Source: Clostridiales bacterium (lineage in GTDB: Bacteria; Bacillota; Clostridia; Oscillospirales; Oscillospiraceae). Taken from it: a DNA stretch of 18,951 bases. The position numbers and the translations under genes were made by a program. The notes under the pieces were generated by a model. It searched no databases and was not told the origin of the DNA. It saw only the letters and a list, made by a program, of their open reading frames with translations. The first letter of the stretch is position 1; each line of letters begins with the position of its first letter. Below, in pieces: positions 6,630 through 13,936 of this stretch. The DNA lies in contig SFHQ01000033.1 of assembly GCA_004556345.1 (NCBI GenBank), forward strand, positions 1-18,951, written 5' to 3'.

Positions 6630-9033
6630 TGGGGACCGTCCTGGCGTCGGGCCGGTCCATGGCCCGGATGCGCCGGGTGGCCTCCAGGCCGTCCATCTCC
6701 GGCATCATCACGTCCATCAGGATCACGTCAAAGTGACCGGGGGCGGAGCGGGCAAACAGCTCCACCGCCTCTTTCCCGTTCCAGGCCTCTGTCACAGAAG
6801 CGCCCTCGTTTTCCAGCAGGAAGCGGGAGATCTCCATGTTCAGGTCGTTGTCCTCCACCACCAGGATGTTCCGGCCGACAATGGAGAAGCTTTGCGCTTC
6901 CGGCTGCTCCGTCTCCATCGTCTGCGCTGCGTCGGGGTCAATGTCGAAGGGGATGGTGAGGAAGAAGGTCGTGCCCTCCCCCTCCTTGCTGGTGAAGTCG
7001 ATGGTGCCGCCCATGCGCTCCACCAGATCCTTGGTGATGGCCAGGCCCAGGCCCGTGCCCTCGTAGGCGGTGCGGGCGTCGTTGTGCTCCTGGGCAAAGG
7101 GCTCAAAGGCTCTTTGCTGAAATTCCTCGCTCATACCCAGGCCGGTGTCGGCGCAGGTCAGGCGGATCCAGCAGCGCTTGCCGTCGCAGGAGAGCTCCTC
7201 GCAGCCGGTGCGGACCGAGCCGCCCTCCCGGTTGTACTTGACGGCGTTGCCGGTGATGTTCTGCAGCACCTGGCGCAGGTGCAGGGGGCTGCCCAGCAGA
7301 TGTGGGTGGGGCAGCGCCGGGCGGTCAGAGATGAGGGTCACGCCCCGCCTCTGGGCCTCCGTTTCCAGCAGGCTCAACACGCCGTCGCCCAGCTCCGGCA
7401 GGTCAAAGGGAACGTGCTCCAGCTGCACCTGGCCGCTCTCCAGCTTGGACATGTCCAGCACATCGTTGACCAGGCTGAGCAGGAAGCCGGAGGCGGACAG
7501 GATCTTCTTTCGGCACGCCTCCTGTTTTTCCTCATCCCCGATGCAGCAGCGGCTGATGGCGACCATGCCGCGGATGCCGTTGATGGGGGTGCGGATGTCG
7601 TGGCTCATGCGGCGCAGGAAGCTGGTCTTGGCGGCGTCGGCCCGCTTGGCCTCCTCGGCGGTGTTTTTCAGTTCCATCTGGTAGTCCAGCTCCCGGCGCT
7701 GCTGCTCAGTGCTCTCCCGGAAGATGAGCAGAGCTTCCGGGAGAGCACCCTGCTCGTCGAGCTTTTGGGGCGCGATCATCGAAACATACCAGCGGCCATT
7801 CACATCCTGGACGTTCTGCGTGATATAATCCCGGCCCTGCATCCGTTGGGGCAGGGTGGACAGGTCGCTAAAGGCCGCAAAATCCTCCCGGCTGTCTTTG
7901 CTGAAGCGGTGCTCGTTGATACTTTGCAGCATCTGGGTGGCCGTGCTCTTGGGGTCGGTGATGATCCGCAGCCGATCTTCCGCCTGGATAAGCTCCCAGG
8001 TGTTGCTCCGGATGTCCAGCAGAACCACCGCCGTGTACACGCTACTGATGGCCTGGATGGTGCGTAACTGCTTCTGGATCTGGCGCAGGTCGCCCTGTTC
8101 GATCCGGTAGCGGATCAGGGCAAAGGCCAGCCACATCATCGCCAGGGCCGCCAAGCCATAGCCCAGCACGGTGCGGAAGGTGGCGTAGACCTCGTTGGAG
8201 GGGAAGAAGGCGTAGAGGAAGTTTCCCTTGGCCTGGGCTTTTCCGCCGTACCAGCTCCTGCCGCCGACCTTCGCACAAAGCAGGCCGTTTTTCAAGGTCT
8301 TCGTATCGCTGTCCAGAAACTGCAGGCACTCGCTCACCGTCTGACCGATCAGATCCTGTTGGTTGCTGGCAATGATCTGCGTCCCATCGGTGACCATGAC
8401 GATCCCGTCCATCTTGAAGTTGTAACCGGTAAAGAGTGAGTCCATGGTGATCTCCCCGCTGCCGGCAACGATCTCATGGCGCTTATAATAGGCCAAAACC
8501 AACCCCTTCTCCCCCGTGCGGGCGACCACGGCCACGTCATAGCTTTCCCCGTCCCGCTCCACGCGGGTCATGTAGGACTTGGTCGGGTAGGTAATGATCG
8601 AGGTCACATTCTGGCTGTGGAGCATGTCATACCAATAGGCGTAGGTATCCCCGTCTGCGCTGGACTGCTGGATCGGACGCAGGGTCTCATCCACCACAAC
8701 GGCACCGGTCAGGCGCTGGTTATAGACGTAGTCATCAAAAATATCCTGGTCAGCCGCACCGGAGAGGCCCAGGCACCGGCTCAGCTCCGCCGTCTTATCC
8801 AGCAGGCGGATCAAGCTCTTGGTCTTGTCGTTGGTCACGTAGTTGTCATAGCGGACCACCTGCTCCTTGAGAAAGTCGATGGTCTCGTCGGTGGTAGCCA
8901 GGACATTCTTTTGGTCTTGGCCCCACAGCACCACCAGGAGCACCGCCAACACCACCATGCTCAGCACCAGGGAGACCAAGCGCAGCTCCGCGCGGCGGCG
9001 GGGCTGCGCTGGCATTTCTTTGGTGTGATGCAT
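6496..9033 (-). CDS. Hybrid sensor histidine kinase with C-terminal receiver domain
   Basis: An 845-residue membrane kinase; the ATG at 9033 follows a GGAGAGGAGG site. Transmembrane helix 1 is at about 18-38 and helix 2 at about 286-308, enclosing a roughly 245-residue extracytoplasmic sensor region (Cache-like by layout, not proven). A PAS-like region (about 325-450) and a short helical linker follow, then the H box SFLRRMSHDIRTP with His478, the N box NAVKYN, DTGLGM and GTGLGLAI of the ATPase domain, and a C-terminal receiver with LVVEDN, LMDVMMPEMDG (phospho-acceptor Asp774) and a conserved Lys in LSKP. Phosphate would move from His478 to Asp774; no HPt domain, output domain or separate regulator is encoded nearby. 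It overlaps the binding-protein gene by one base (TAATG), so the two are translationally coupled and probably act together. Confidence 0.94.
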   Translation of the reverse strand: MHHTKEMPAQPRRRAELRLVSLVLSMVVLAVLLVVLWGQDQKNVLATTDETIDFLKEQVVRYDNYVTNDKTKSLIRLLDKTAELSRCLGLSGAADQDIFDDYVYNQRLTGAVVVDETLRPIQQSSADGDTYAYWYDMLHSQNVTSIITYPTKSYMTRVERDGESYDVAVVARTGEKGLVLAYYKRHEIVAGSGEITMDSLFTGYNFKMDGIVMVTDGTQIIASNQQDLIGQTVSECLQFLDSDTKTLKNGLLCAKVGGRSWYGGKAQAKGNFLYAFFPSNEVYATFRTVLGYGLAALAMMWLAFALIRYRIEQGDLRQIQKQLRTIQAISSVYTAVVLLDIRSNTWELIQAEDRLRIITDPKSTATQMLQSINEHRFSKDSREDFAAFSDLSTLPQRMQGRDYITQNVQDVNGRWYVSMIAPQKLDEQGALPEALLIFRESTEQQRRELDYQMELKNTAEEAKRADAAKTSFLRRMSHDIRTPINGIRGMVAISRCCIGDEEKQEACRKKILSASGFLLSLVNDVLDMSKLESGQVQLEHVPFDLPELGDGVLSLLETEAQRRGVTLISDRPALPHPHLLGSPLHLRQVLQNITGNAVKYNREGGSVRTGCEELSCDGKRCWIRLTCADTGLGMSEEFQQRAFEPFAQEHNDARTAYEGTGLGLAITKDLVERMGGTIDFTSKEGEGTTFFLTIPFDIDPDAAQTMETEQPEAQSFSIVGRNILVVEDNDLNMEISRFLLENEGASVTEAWNGKEAVELFARSAPGHFDVILMDVMMPEMDGLEATRRIRAMDRPDARTVPIIAMTANAFSDDIQRSREAGVNEHLSKPLDLPLLLQAIHRCLHQ

Positions 9034-9848
9034 TACGAGCTACCTCCTCTCCCTAAAAAAAACTGATCCGGATCGAATCCGTACTTTTCAACGATCGCTT
9101 TCGTTGTTCCGTCTTTCTGCATCTCCTGCAACACGGCAGTCAGCTGGGCCGACAAGCTCTCGTTGGTGCCCTTGGGAAACGCAACCCCCAGGCCCGAAAC
9201 CAGAAGGCTCTGGTCTAGGATCCGCCAAGATCCCGGAGAATCCTCCATAAACGTCCGCATGGCCCCCTCGTGGCCGGCGATGGCGTCGACAAAGCTTTTG
9301 CGGATGGCGGAGTAGACCTCCTCCATGCTAGAAAAGCAGTCCACCTCTCCCACTTTTGGGACGCGCTCCGGTTCCGGGCGCTCCAGGAAAACCGTTTCCG
9401 GCTTCGAGGTCGCTTGGACCGCCACGCGCTTTCCGGCCAGGTCGGCCAAGGTGGCTATGTCGCTGTCAGCCTGGACCAGCACCATCTGTCGGCTGTACAG
9501 ATAGGGGCCGGCCCATTGGTAGAGGTCCTCCCGGCCGGTCATGGTAAAGCTGCCCCACAGGCAGTCGATGTTCCCCGCGGCCAGCTCCTGGTCTTTGTTT
9601 TCCCAAACCACCTGGTGAAACTCCGGCCGATAGCCCAGGCGGCGGCAGGCCTCCCTGGCCAGGTCCACGTCGATGCCGGTGAAGTCTCCTGTTTCGTCCA
9701 GGTAGCTGTATGGCTCATAGTCGTCGCTGCCGATGCGCAAGATCGTCAGATCTTCTTCCTGCTCCTCAGACACAGGGGGATGGCCGCAAGCGGCCAGGGA
9801 AAAACACAGCGCCAGCGTCAGGGCGGCTGCGATCCATCGTACTCTCAT
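9033..9848 (-). CDS. Extracellular solute-binding lipoprotein (family 3)
   Basis: A 271-residue protein starting at the ATG at 9848, 7 bases after AAGGAG. The N terminus MRVRWIAAALTLALCFSLAAC is a lipoprotein signal with lipobox LAAC (Cys21), so the mature protein is tethered outside the membrane. The rest is a type 3 binding-protein fold: LRIGSDDYEPYSYLDE, FTGIDVDLAREACRRLGY, the Trp-Gly-Ser-Phe turn after IDCLWG, TLADLAGKRVAVQ, and a C-terminal AIVEKYGFDPDQF. Family members bind amino acids or related small molecules. No ABC permease or ATPase is encoded nearby; the partner is the sensor kinase read directly after it, so a role in presenting a ligand to the kinase is inferred. The ligand cannot be told from sequence. 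Confidence 0.92.
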   Translation of the reverse strand: MRVRWIAAALTLALCFSLAACGHPPVSEEQEEDLTILRIGSDDYEPYSYLDETGDFTGIDVDLAREACRRLGYRPEFHQVVWENKDQELAAGNIDCLWGSFTMTGREDLYQWAGPYLYSRQMVLVQADSDIATLADLAGKRVAVQATSKPETVFLERPEPERVPKVGEVDCFSSMEEVYSAIRKSFVDAIAGHEGAMRTFMEDSPGSWRILDQSLLVSGLGVAFPKGTNESLSAQLTAVLQEMQKDGTTKAIVEKYGFDPDQFFLGRGGSS

Positions 9849-9881
9849 GGGCTTCTCCTTCGGTTCTCTCGTTCAATAGGG

Positions 9882-9977
9882 TCAGGCTTCGACCCGCGCC
9901 AGGGCAGGGTCCAGGCCGTATTTCTCAAAAATCCCGGCGGCTGATTTTACCACTTTACCACCATTTTTCGCATACTG
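9882..9977 (-). pseudogene. Remnant of a solute-binding protein C terminus
   Basis: On the minus strand a short frame of 31 codons between two stops ends with AAGIFEKYGLDPALARVEA. It closely resembles the end of the neighbouring lipoprotein (KAIVEKYGFDPDQF) and the usual tail of type 3 binding proteins. No start codon with a ribosome binding site is in the frame, and the upstream TGA overlaps the -35 of the promoter. It looks like the left-over end of a former tandem copy or of an upstream gene that was lost. Confidence 0.55.
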
Positions 9978-9981
9978 TCAA
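9952..9981 (-). promoter_or_regulatory. Promoter of the lipoprotein/kinase operon
   Basis: On the minus strand TTGACA (9981-9976) is followed after 18 bases by TAAAGT (9957-9952), a perfect -35 with a moderate -10. It would give a leader of about 95 bases before the lipoprotein start at 9848 and lies within the binding-protein remnant. Confidence 0.5.
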
Positions 9982-10052
9982 CCAAGCCACGATTTTTCTA
10001 GGCAAAAGGGCAAAAGTTTCCCTTTGGTTGCTCCGTTCTCGTCTATTTGTGC

Positions 10053-10058
10053 TATACT
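10053..10058 (+). promoter_or_regulatory. -10 element before the leader ORF and MATE gene
   Basis: TATACT is a 5-of-6 match to the -10 consensus, 28 bases upstream of the leader ORF start. The best -35-like sequence is TTGCTC at 10028-10033 with a long 19-base spacer, so the promoter is only tentative. Confidence 0.4.
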
Positions 10059-10085
10059 AAACGACAAAAGGGAGCGGTTTTTACC

Positions 10086-10169
10086 ATGTCTTGGATATTC
10101 TACGCCATTGGCTCAGCCAGCGTGGTCGCACCCATGGATAAAAGGAGGGCCTTGGCCTATGGAACGTAA
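10086..10169 (+). CDS. Small leader ORF overlapping the MATE gene start
   Basis: A 27-codon frame with an ATG at 10086, about 10 bases after AAAAGGGAG, and a TAA at 10167-10169. The peptide begins MSWIFYAIGSASVVAP and then has a basic stretch DKRRA. Its last codons overlap the MATE start codon at 10159 by 11 bases, and the MATE ribosome binding site (10141-10149) lies within it, so ribosomes translating the leader would unwind or cover that site. This layout fits translational coupling or attenuation. No homology is recognised beyond a vague likeness of MSWIFYA to the start of EamA-type transporters; it may be a chance frame. Confidence 0.45.
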   Translation: MSWIFYAIGSASVVAPMDKRRALAYGT

Positions 10170-11505
10170 CCTCACCACCGGCAGCGTTTTGCGGAATATC
10201 CTGCTGTTTTCCCTGCCCTATCTGCTGTCCTATTTTCTGCAAACGCTGTACGGCATGGCCGACCTGTTCATCATCGGCCAGTTTGAGGGCGTGGCCAGCA
10301 CAACGGCCGTCTCCGTCGGCAGCCAGGTCATGCACATGATCACCGTCATGCTGGTGGGATTGGCCATGGGCTCCACCGTCACCATCGCCCAGGCCGTGGG
10401 CGGCGAGAAGCGCCAGCGGGCCGCCGACGCCGTGGGCAGCACGGCGACCATCTTTCTGGCCCTGTCCGTGGTCTTGACGCTGGTGCTGCTGCGGTTCGTG
10501 TATCCCATCGTGTCCGTCATGTCCACCCCGGCGGAAGCCGTGGCGGGGACGGCGCAGTATCTCACCATCTGCTTCCTGGGCATCCCCTGCATCACCGCCT
10601 ATAATATCATCAGCGCCATCTTCCGCGGCATGGGCGACTCGAAAAGCCCCATGTATTTCATCGCCATCGCCTGCGCGGCCAACATCGGCCTGGACTTTCT
10701 CTTCATGGGCGCTCTGCGCCTGGGCCCTGCCGGGGCTGCCCTGGGCACGACCATTTCGCAGGGCATCAGCGTGGTCATTGCCCTGATCGTCATCTGCCGC
10801 AAGGGGACGGGCCTGCCGGTCACGAAAGCCTGCTTCCGGCCCAAGCGGACCGTGACCGGTCAAATTTTACGCATCGGCATCCCCGTCGCCCTCCAGGACG
10901 GCCTGATCCAGGTCGGCTTTCTCGTCATCACCGTCATCGCCAACGGGCGCGGGCTGACGGATGCGGCTGCCGTGGGCATCGTGGAAAAGGTCATCAGCTT
11001 TCTTTTCCTGGTCCCCTCCTCCATGCTCTCCACCGTCTCCGCCCTGGGTGCCCAGAACATCGGGGCCGGCAAGCCGGAGCGGGCCAAGAGCACCCTGCGC
11101 TATGCCGTTATCATCACCGCCGGGTTCGGCCTCATCATGGCCGTGCTCATGCAGTTCATCGCCGCCCAGGTCGTCTCCCTCTTCACGCCCGACCAGGCCG
11201 TGTGGGTGGCCGGTGGGCAGTATCTGCGGGGCTATATTTTAGACTGCGCCCTGGCGGGGATCCACTTCAGCTTCAGCGGCTACTTCTGCGCCAGAGGGCG
11301 GTCGGAGTTTTCCTTTCTGCACAACATCATCTCCCTCTGCCTGGCCCGGCTCCCCGGCGCTTACCTGACCTCCCTCTGGTTCCCGGCGTCCCTTCTCCCC
11401 ATGGGCCTGGCCACGGCGGCAGGGTCGTTGGTGTCTGTTCTCATCTGCCTCATCGCCTACCGGATCATCACCCGGAAGGACCCCAAGGTTCCCGCCGTAG
11501 CCTGA
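10159..11505 (+). CDS. MATE family efflux transporter
   Basis: A 448-residue inner-membrane protein; I chose the ATG at 10159 because AAAGGAGGG (10141-10149) stands 9 bases upstream and the N terminus MERNLTTGSVLRNILLFSLP is the usual MATE beginning, whereas the longer frame from 10024 lacks such a site. About twelve hydrophobic helices are visible, with family landmarks TLYGMADLFIIGQFEG, a QAVGG block (AQAVGGEKRQRAADAVG), IFRGMGDSKSPM and, in the second half, LGAQNIGAGKPERAKS. MATE proteins expel drugs, toxins or metabolites in exchange for Na+ or H+. The substrate is unknown. It is divergent from the lipoprotein/kinase operon and may be controlled through the overlapping leader ORF. Confidence 0.94.
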   Translation: MERNLTTGSVLRNILLFSLPYLLSYFLQTLYGMADLFIIGQFEGVASTTAVSVGSQVMHMITVMLVGLAMGSTVTIAQAVGGEKRQRAADAVGSTATIFLALSVVLTLVLLRFVYPIVSVMSTPAEAVAGTAQYLTICFLGIPCITAYNIISAIFRGMGDSKSPMYFIAIACAANIGLDFLFMGALRLGPAGAALGTTISQGISVVIALIVICRKGTGLPVTKACFRPKRTVTGQILRIGIPVALQDGLIQVGFLVITVIANGRGLTDAAAVGIVEKVISFLFLVPSSMLSTVSALGAQNIGAGKPERAKSTLRYAVIITAGFGLIMAVLMQFIAAQVVSLFTPDQAVWVAGGQYLRGYILDCALAGIHFSFSGYFCARGRSEFSFLHNIISLCLARLPGAYLTSLWFPASLLPMGLATAAGSLVSVLICLIAYRIITRKDPKVPAVA

Positions 11506-11525
11506 CCTCTCTTCTTAAAAACAGC

Positions 11526-11579
11526 AAAAATAATTCCGGCCAAACGCCTCTCACAGCGCACAGTCGGAATTATTTTTTT
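11526..11579. terminator. Bidirectional terminator between MATE and transglutaminase-like genes
   Basis: AAAAATAATTCCG (11526-11538) and CGGAATTATTTTT (11565-11577) form a perfect 13-bp stem with a 26-base loop; T residues continue to 11579 on the plus strand and the complementary run serves the minus strand. One arm contains the stop codon and last codons of the minus-strand gene (stop at 11572-11570). It ends both converging units. Confidence 0.85.
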
Positions 11580-13903
11580 CGTTTGTGGATGCGTTTGGCG
11601 AAGATGGGCAGCCAGCCGTAGCGCAGCCGGCGGCGGATCTCCCAGCCGTCCCCCGGTTTAACGAGGGAAATCTTCGACAGGAAGCTTCTGATGGCCCGCG
11701 TCTCGTATTCCTCCAACTCCAGGCCGCCGTAGACCGCCTGCTCCATCAGGCGGCTGACCCGGTGGAACTCACCTGGCTCAATGGCCGTAAATTTTTTGGC
11801 CAGGGCCGCGTCCAGCTCCTCCGTGTGCCAGCCCAGGCTGGCCTCATAGCCCCAGAGGTCCAGGAAGGCAAAGATCTGCCCCTCCAGCATGGTGATCTGC
11901 GTGGCGGCATCCGCCGCCTGGAAGCGCTGGGTCAGCCGCCACAGCACGGCCGCCCGCATCAGCTCCAGCACCAGCAGCACGATGCAGGCCAGCAGCAGGC
12001 ACAGCCCGACCAGGCCCGCCAAGGCAATGGCCCCGTTTTTCACGGCCTCCGGGGGGATGATGTTCTCCTCGCTGCCGCCGTTGTCCTCGCCGGTGACGCC
12101 CTCGGCGCCGGTCTGGTCGTCTTCCAGGGCAGCGGTCTTGCGGACGGTGTCCGGCGTGCCCACCATCTGCTGGAGGGCCACGGTGTCATAGTAGTAACCG
12201 GGGGTCACGTCGGTGGGGAGCCAGCCCACACCGTCGAAATAGACCTCGACCCAGGCGTGGGCGTTCTGGCCGGTGAGGGTGACGGTCCCGTCCGGGCTGT
12301 TGGCCGCGTCCGAGGCAGAGAGATAGTACCCCTCCGCATACCGGGCCGGGATGCCGTGGGCCCGCAGGGCCTGCACCGCCGCCGAAGCATAGAGCACGTC
12401 GTTGCCCTGGCGGGACTGGGTGAGGAACCAGAGGATGGGGTCTTCTCCCTCCGGGGCGGCCTGAGGGGCTTTGGTGTAGGTCACCGTTTCGTTCAGGGTA
12501 TCCCGGACCTGGCGCAGGGCGCGGTAGACGCCGTCGCCCTCCTGGTCGTACCCGTCCCAGAACATGGCTTGCAGGAGATCGGCCAGCTGGGTGTCCACCG
12601 TGGTGTAGGTCCGATAGACAAAGTCCCGGTAGACGGCCTCGGCCTGGCAGTAGCGGTTCTGCGCCTCATTGCCGGGGGCTGTGACCCACTCCTCTGCCAC
12701 GGTCAGCTCGGCTGGACGGGAGCCGGAGCGCTCCTCCTCTTCATAGCTCCACTTGCCGATAAAGCCCGTGGGGGCCAAAGCGGTGTCCTGCTCCGACTGC
12801 ATGCCCTTCTGGGGCACGGCAGACAGGGAGGCCGGGAAGTAGATCCGGTCACGGGCTGCGCCGCTGATCTGGAGGGAGCGCGTGTTCTGCTCCGGTTGGT
12901 CCTCCTCCCCGCTCAGGCGGTAGTATTCCGCCGGCTGGGTGAGGGGGTCAAAGCCCTGCTCGTGGAGCCAGTCCAACATCCCGGCGTTCTCGCCGGTGTA
13001 GGTGCGGTTTGCCAGGGGGGACCAGACGCCGCTGCGGTAGTCCGCCCCCACATAGCCCCGGAGATAGAGGGCTTTCTCCTGCTCTGTATGGACGGTGAGC
13101 ATATCCTCCTGGCTCTCGTTGAGCTTCTCCGCCTGGCGCAGGTCACCCAGGGGAAGGACGGTCTCGCCGTAGCGCAGGTCATGGACGCCCTGGGTCATGT
13201 CCTCCCGCAGCTGGTCCACAGAGGGGAGCGTCGTGCTGCCGCCCCACAGGGTACCCAGGGCCAGCAGCACCACCGCCGCCAGCCAGACGAACACACCCCG
13301 GCGAGAGGGCGCTCCCCCGTCCCGCGTGATCCAAAGGCCCAGAAATGCCCCCAAAAACAACGCGCAGGCCAGGGGCGAAAAGGTCCCGCCCAGCAGTTGC
13401 AGCAGGACCACAAGGCCCCCCACCACACCGCAGGGCAGCACCCGCCGCCCCGCCACGAAAAACCAAACGGCACAGCCGCAGAGCAGCGCCAGCAGGCAGG
13501 CCAGCGCCAGCAAGTCCCCCATGGTCCCCTCCACCTGGAAGAGGGACAAGGCCCCGTCATGGGCCAGGTTCCAGCGGGTGAAGAGATCGTTGAGCCACAG
13601 CTTCCCGCCCCGCCACAGGGCGGCGGGGCCGGCCGCGGCAAACAGGATCACCCAGGGCAGCACCGGCAGGGCCGCCAACACGGCGTGTTTCTCCTGAAAC
13701 GCCCACCCCAGCAGACAGCAAAGCAGGGCCACCAGCCCCGCCAGCACGGGAACGAGCAGGCCGGGCGTATGCTCCCCAAAGGTCTGGTGCACGCCCAGCA
13801 GGCCCCCCAGGGTCATAAGGGCCGACAGAAAAACCGGCCAAAGGAGACCGGCCTGGCCCGGCTTGGCCCCCTGGGGCTGCAGCTCTTGGATCGCTTGGCG
13901 CAT
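11570..13903 (-). CDS. Membrane transglutaminase-like protein (TgpA type), catalytic Cys replaced
   Basis: A 777-residue protein starting at the ATG at 13903, preceded by AAAGGAGGGAG. The first 210 residues hold about six transmembrane helices; a large extracytoplasmic part follows, then a further helix (about 635-660) and a cytoplasmic tail. The transglutaminase core is seen as QSRQGNDVLYASAAVQALRA, GIPARYAEGYYL, NAHAWVEVYFDGVGWLPTD. His549 and Asp565 fit the catalytic triad, but the usual Cys (as in GYCEHFA) is Asp502, so thiol catalysis is not expected. The layout matches TgpA/YebA-like proteins that travel with MoxR and DUF58 genes, both encoded immediately upstream here. It is the last gene of the operon, 33 bases after DUF58. 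Its role is likely a structural or non-thiol one in the envelope. Confidence 0.87.
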   Translation of the reverse strand: MRQAIQELQPQGAKPGQAGLLWPVFLSALMTLGGLLGVHQTFGEHTPGLLVPVLAGLVALLCCLLGWAFQEKHAVLAALPVLPWVILFAAAGPAALWRGGKLWLNDLFTRWNLAHDGALSLFQVEGTMGDLLALACLLALLCGCAVWFFVAGRRVLPCGVVGGLVVLLQLLGGTFSPLACALFLGAFLGLWITRDGGAPSRRGVFVWLAAVVLLALGTLWGGSTTLPSVDQLREDMTQGVHDLRYGETVLPLGDLRQAEKLNESQEDMLTVHTEQEKALYLRGYVGADYRSGVWSPLANRTYTGENAGMLDWLHEQGFDPLTQPAEYYRLSGEEDQPEQNTRSLQISGAARDRIYFPASLSAVPQKGMQSEQDTALAPTGFIGKWSYEEEERSGSRPAELTVAEEWVTAPGNEAQNRYCQAEAVYRDFVYRTYTTVDTQLADLLQAMFWDGYDQEGDGVYRALRQVRDTLNETVTYTKAPQAAPEGEDPILWFLTQSRQGNDVLYASAAVQALRAHGIPARYAEGYYLSASDAANSPDGTVTLTGQNAHAWVEVYFDGVGWLPTDVTPGYYYDTVALQQMVGTPDTVRKTAALEDDQTGAEGVTGEDNGGSEENIIPPEAVKNGAIALAGLVGLCLLLACIVLLVLELMRAAVLWRLTQRFQAADAATQITMLEGQIFAFLDLWGYEASLGWHTEELDAALAKKFTAIEPGEFHRVSRLMEQAVYGGLELEEYETRAIRSFLSKISLVKPGDGWEIRRRLRYGWLPIFAKRIHKRKK

Positions 13904-13936
13904 GGTCGGTCTCCCTCCTTTCTTCTCTGTTTGTGG

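Noticed and set aside
6499..8067. 522-codon open frame on the plus strand
   Set aside because: Antisense to the kinase catalytic and receiver domains; low-complexity Gly/His/Gln/Val content without a recognisable domain.
10024..10158. MATE protein extended by 45 codons at its N terminus
   Set aside because: The upstream start precedes the probable -10 element and has no ribosome binding site; AAAGGAGGG directly precedes the ATG at 10159, where the typical MATE sequence begins.
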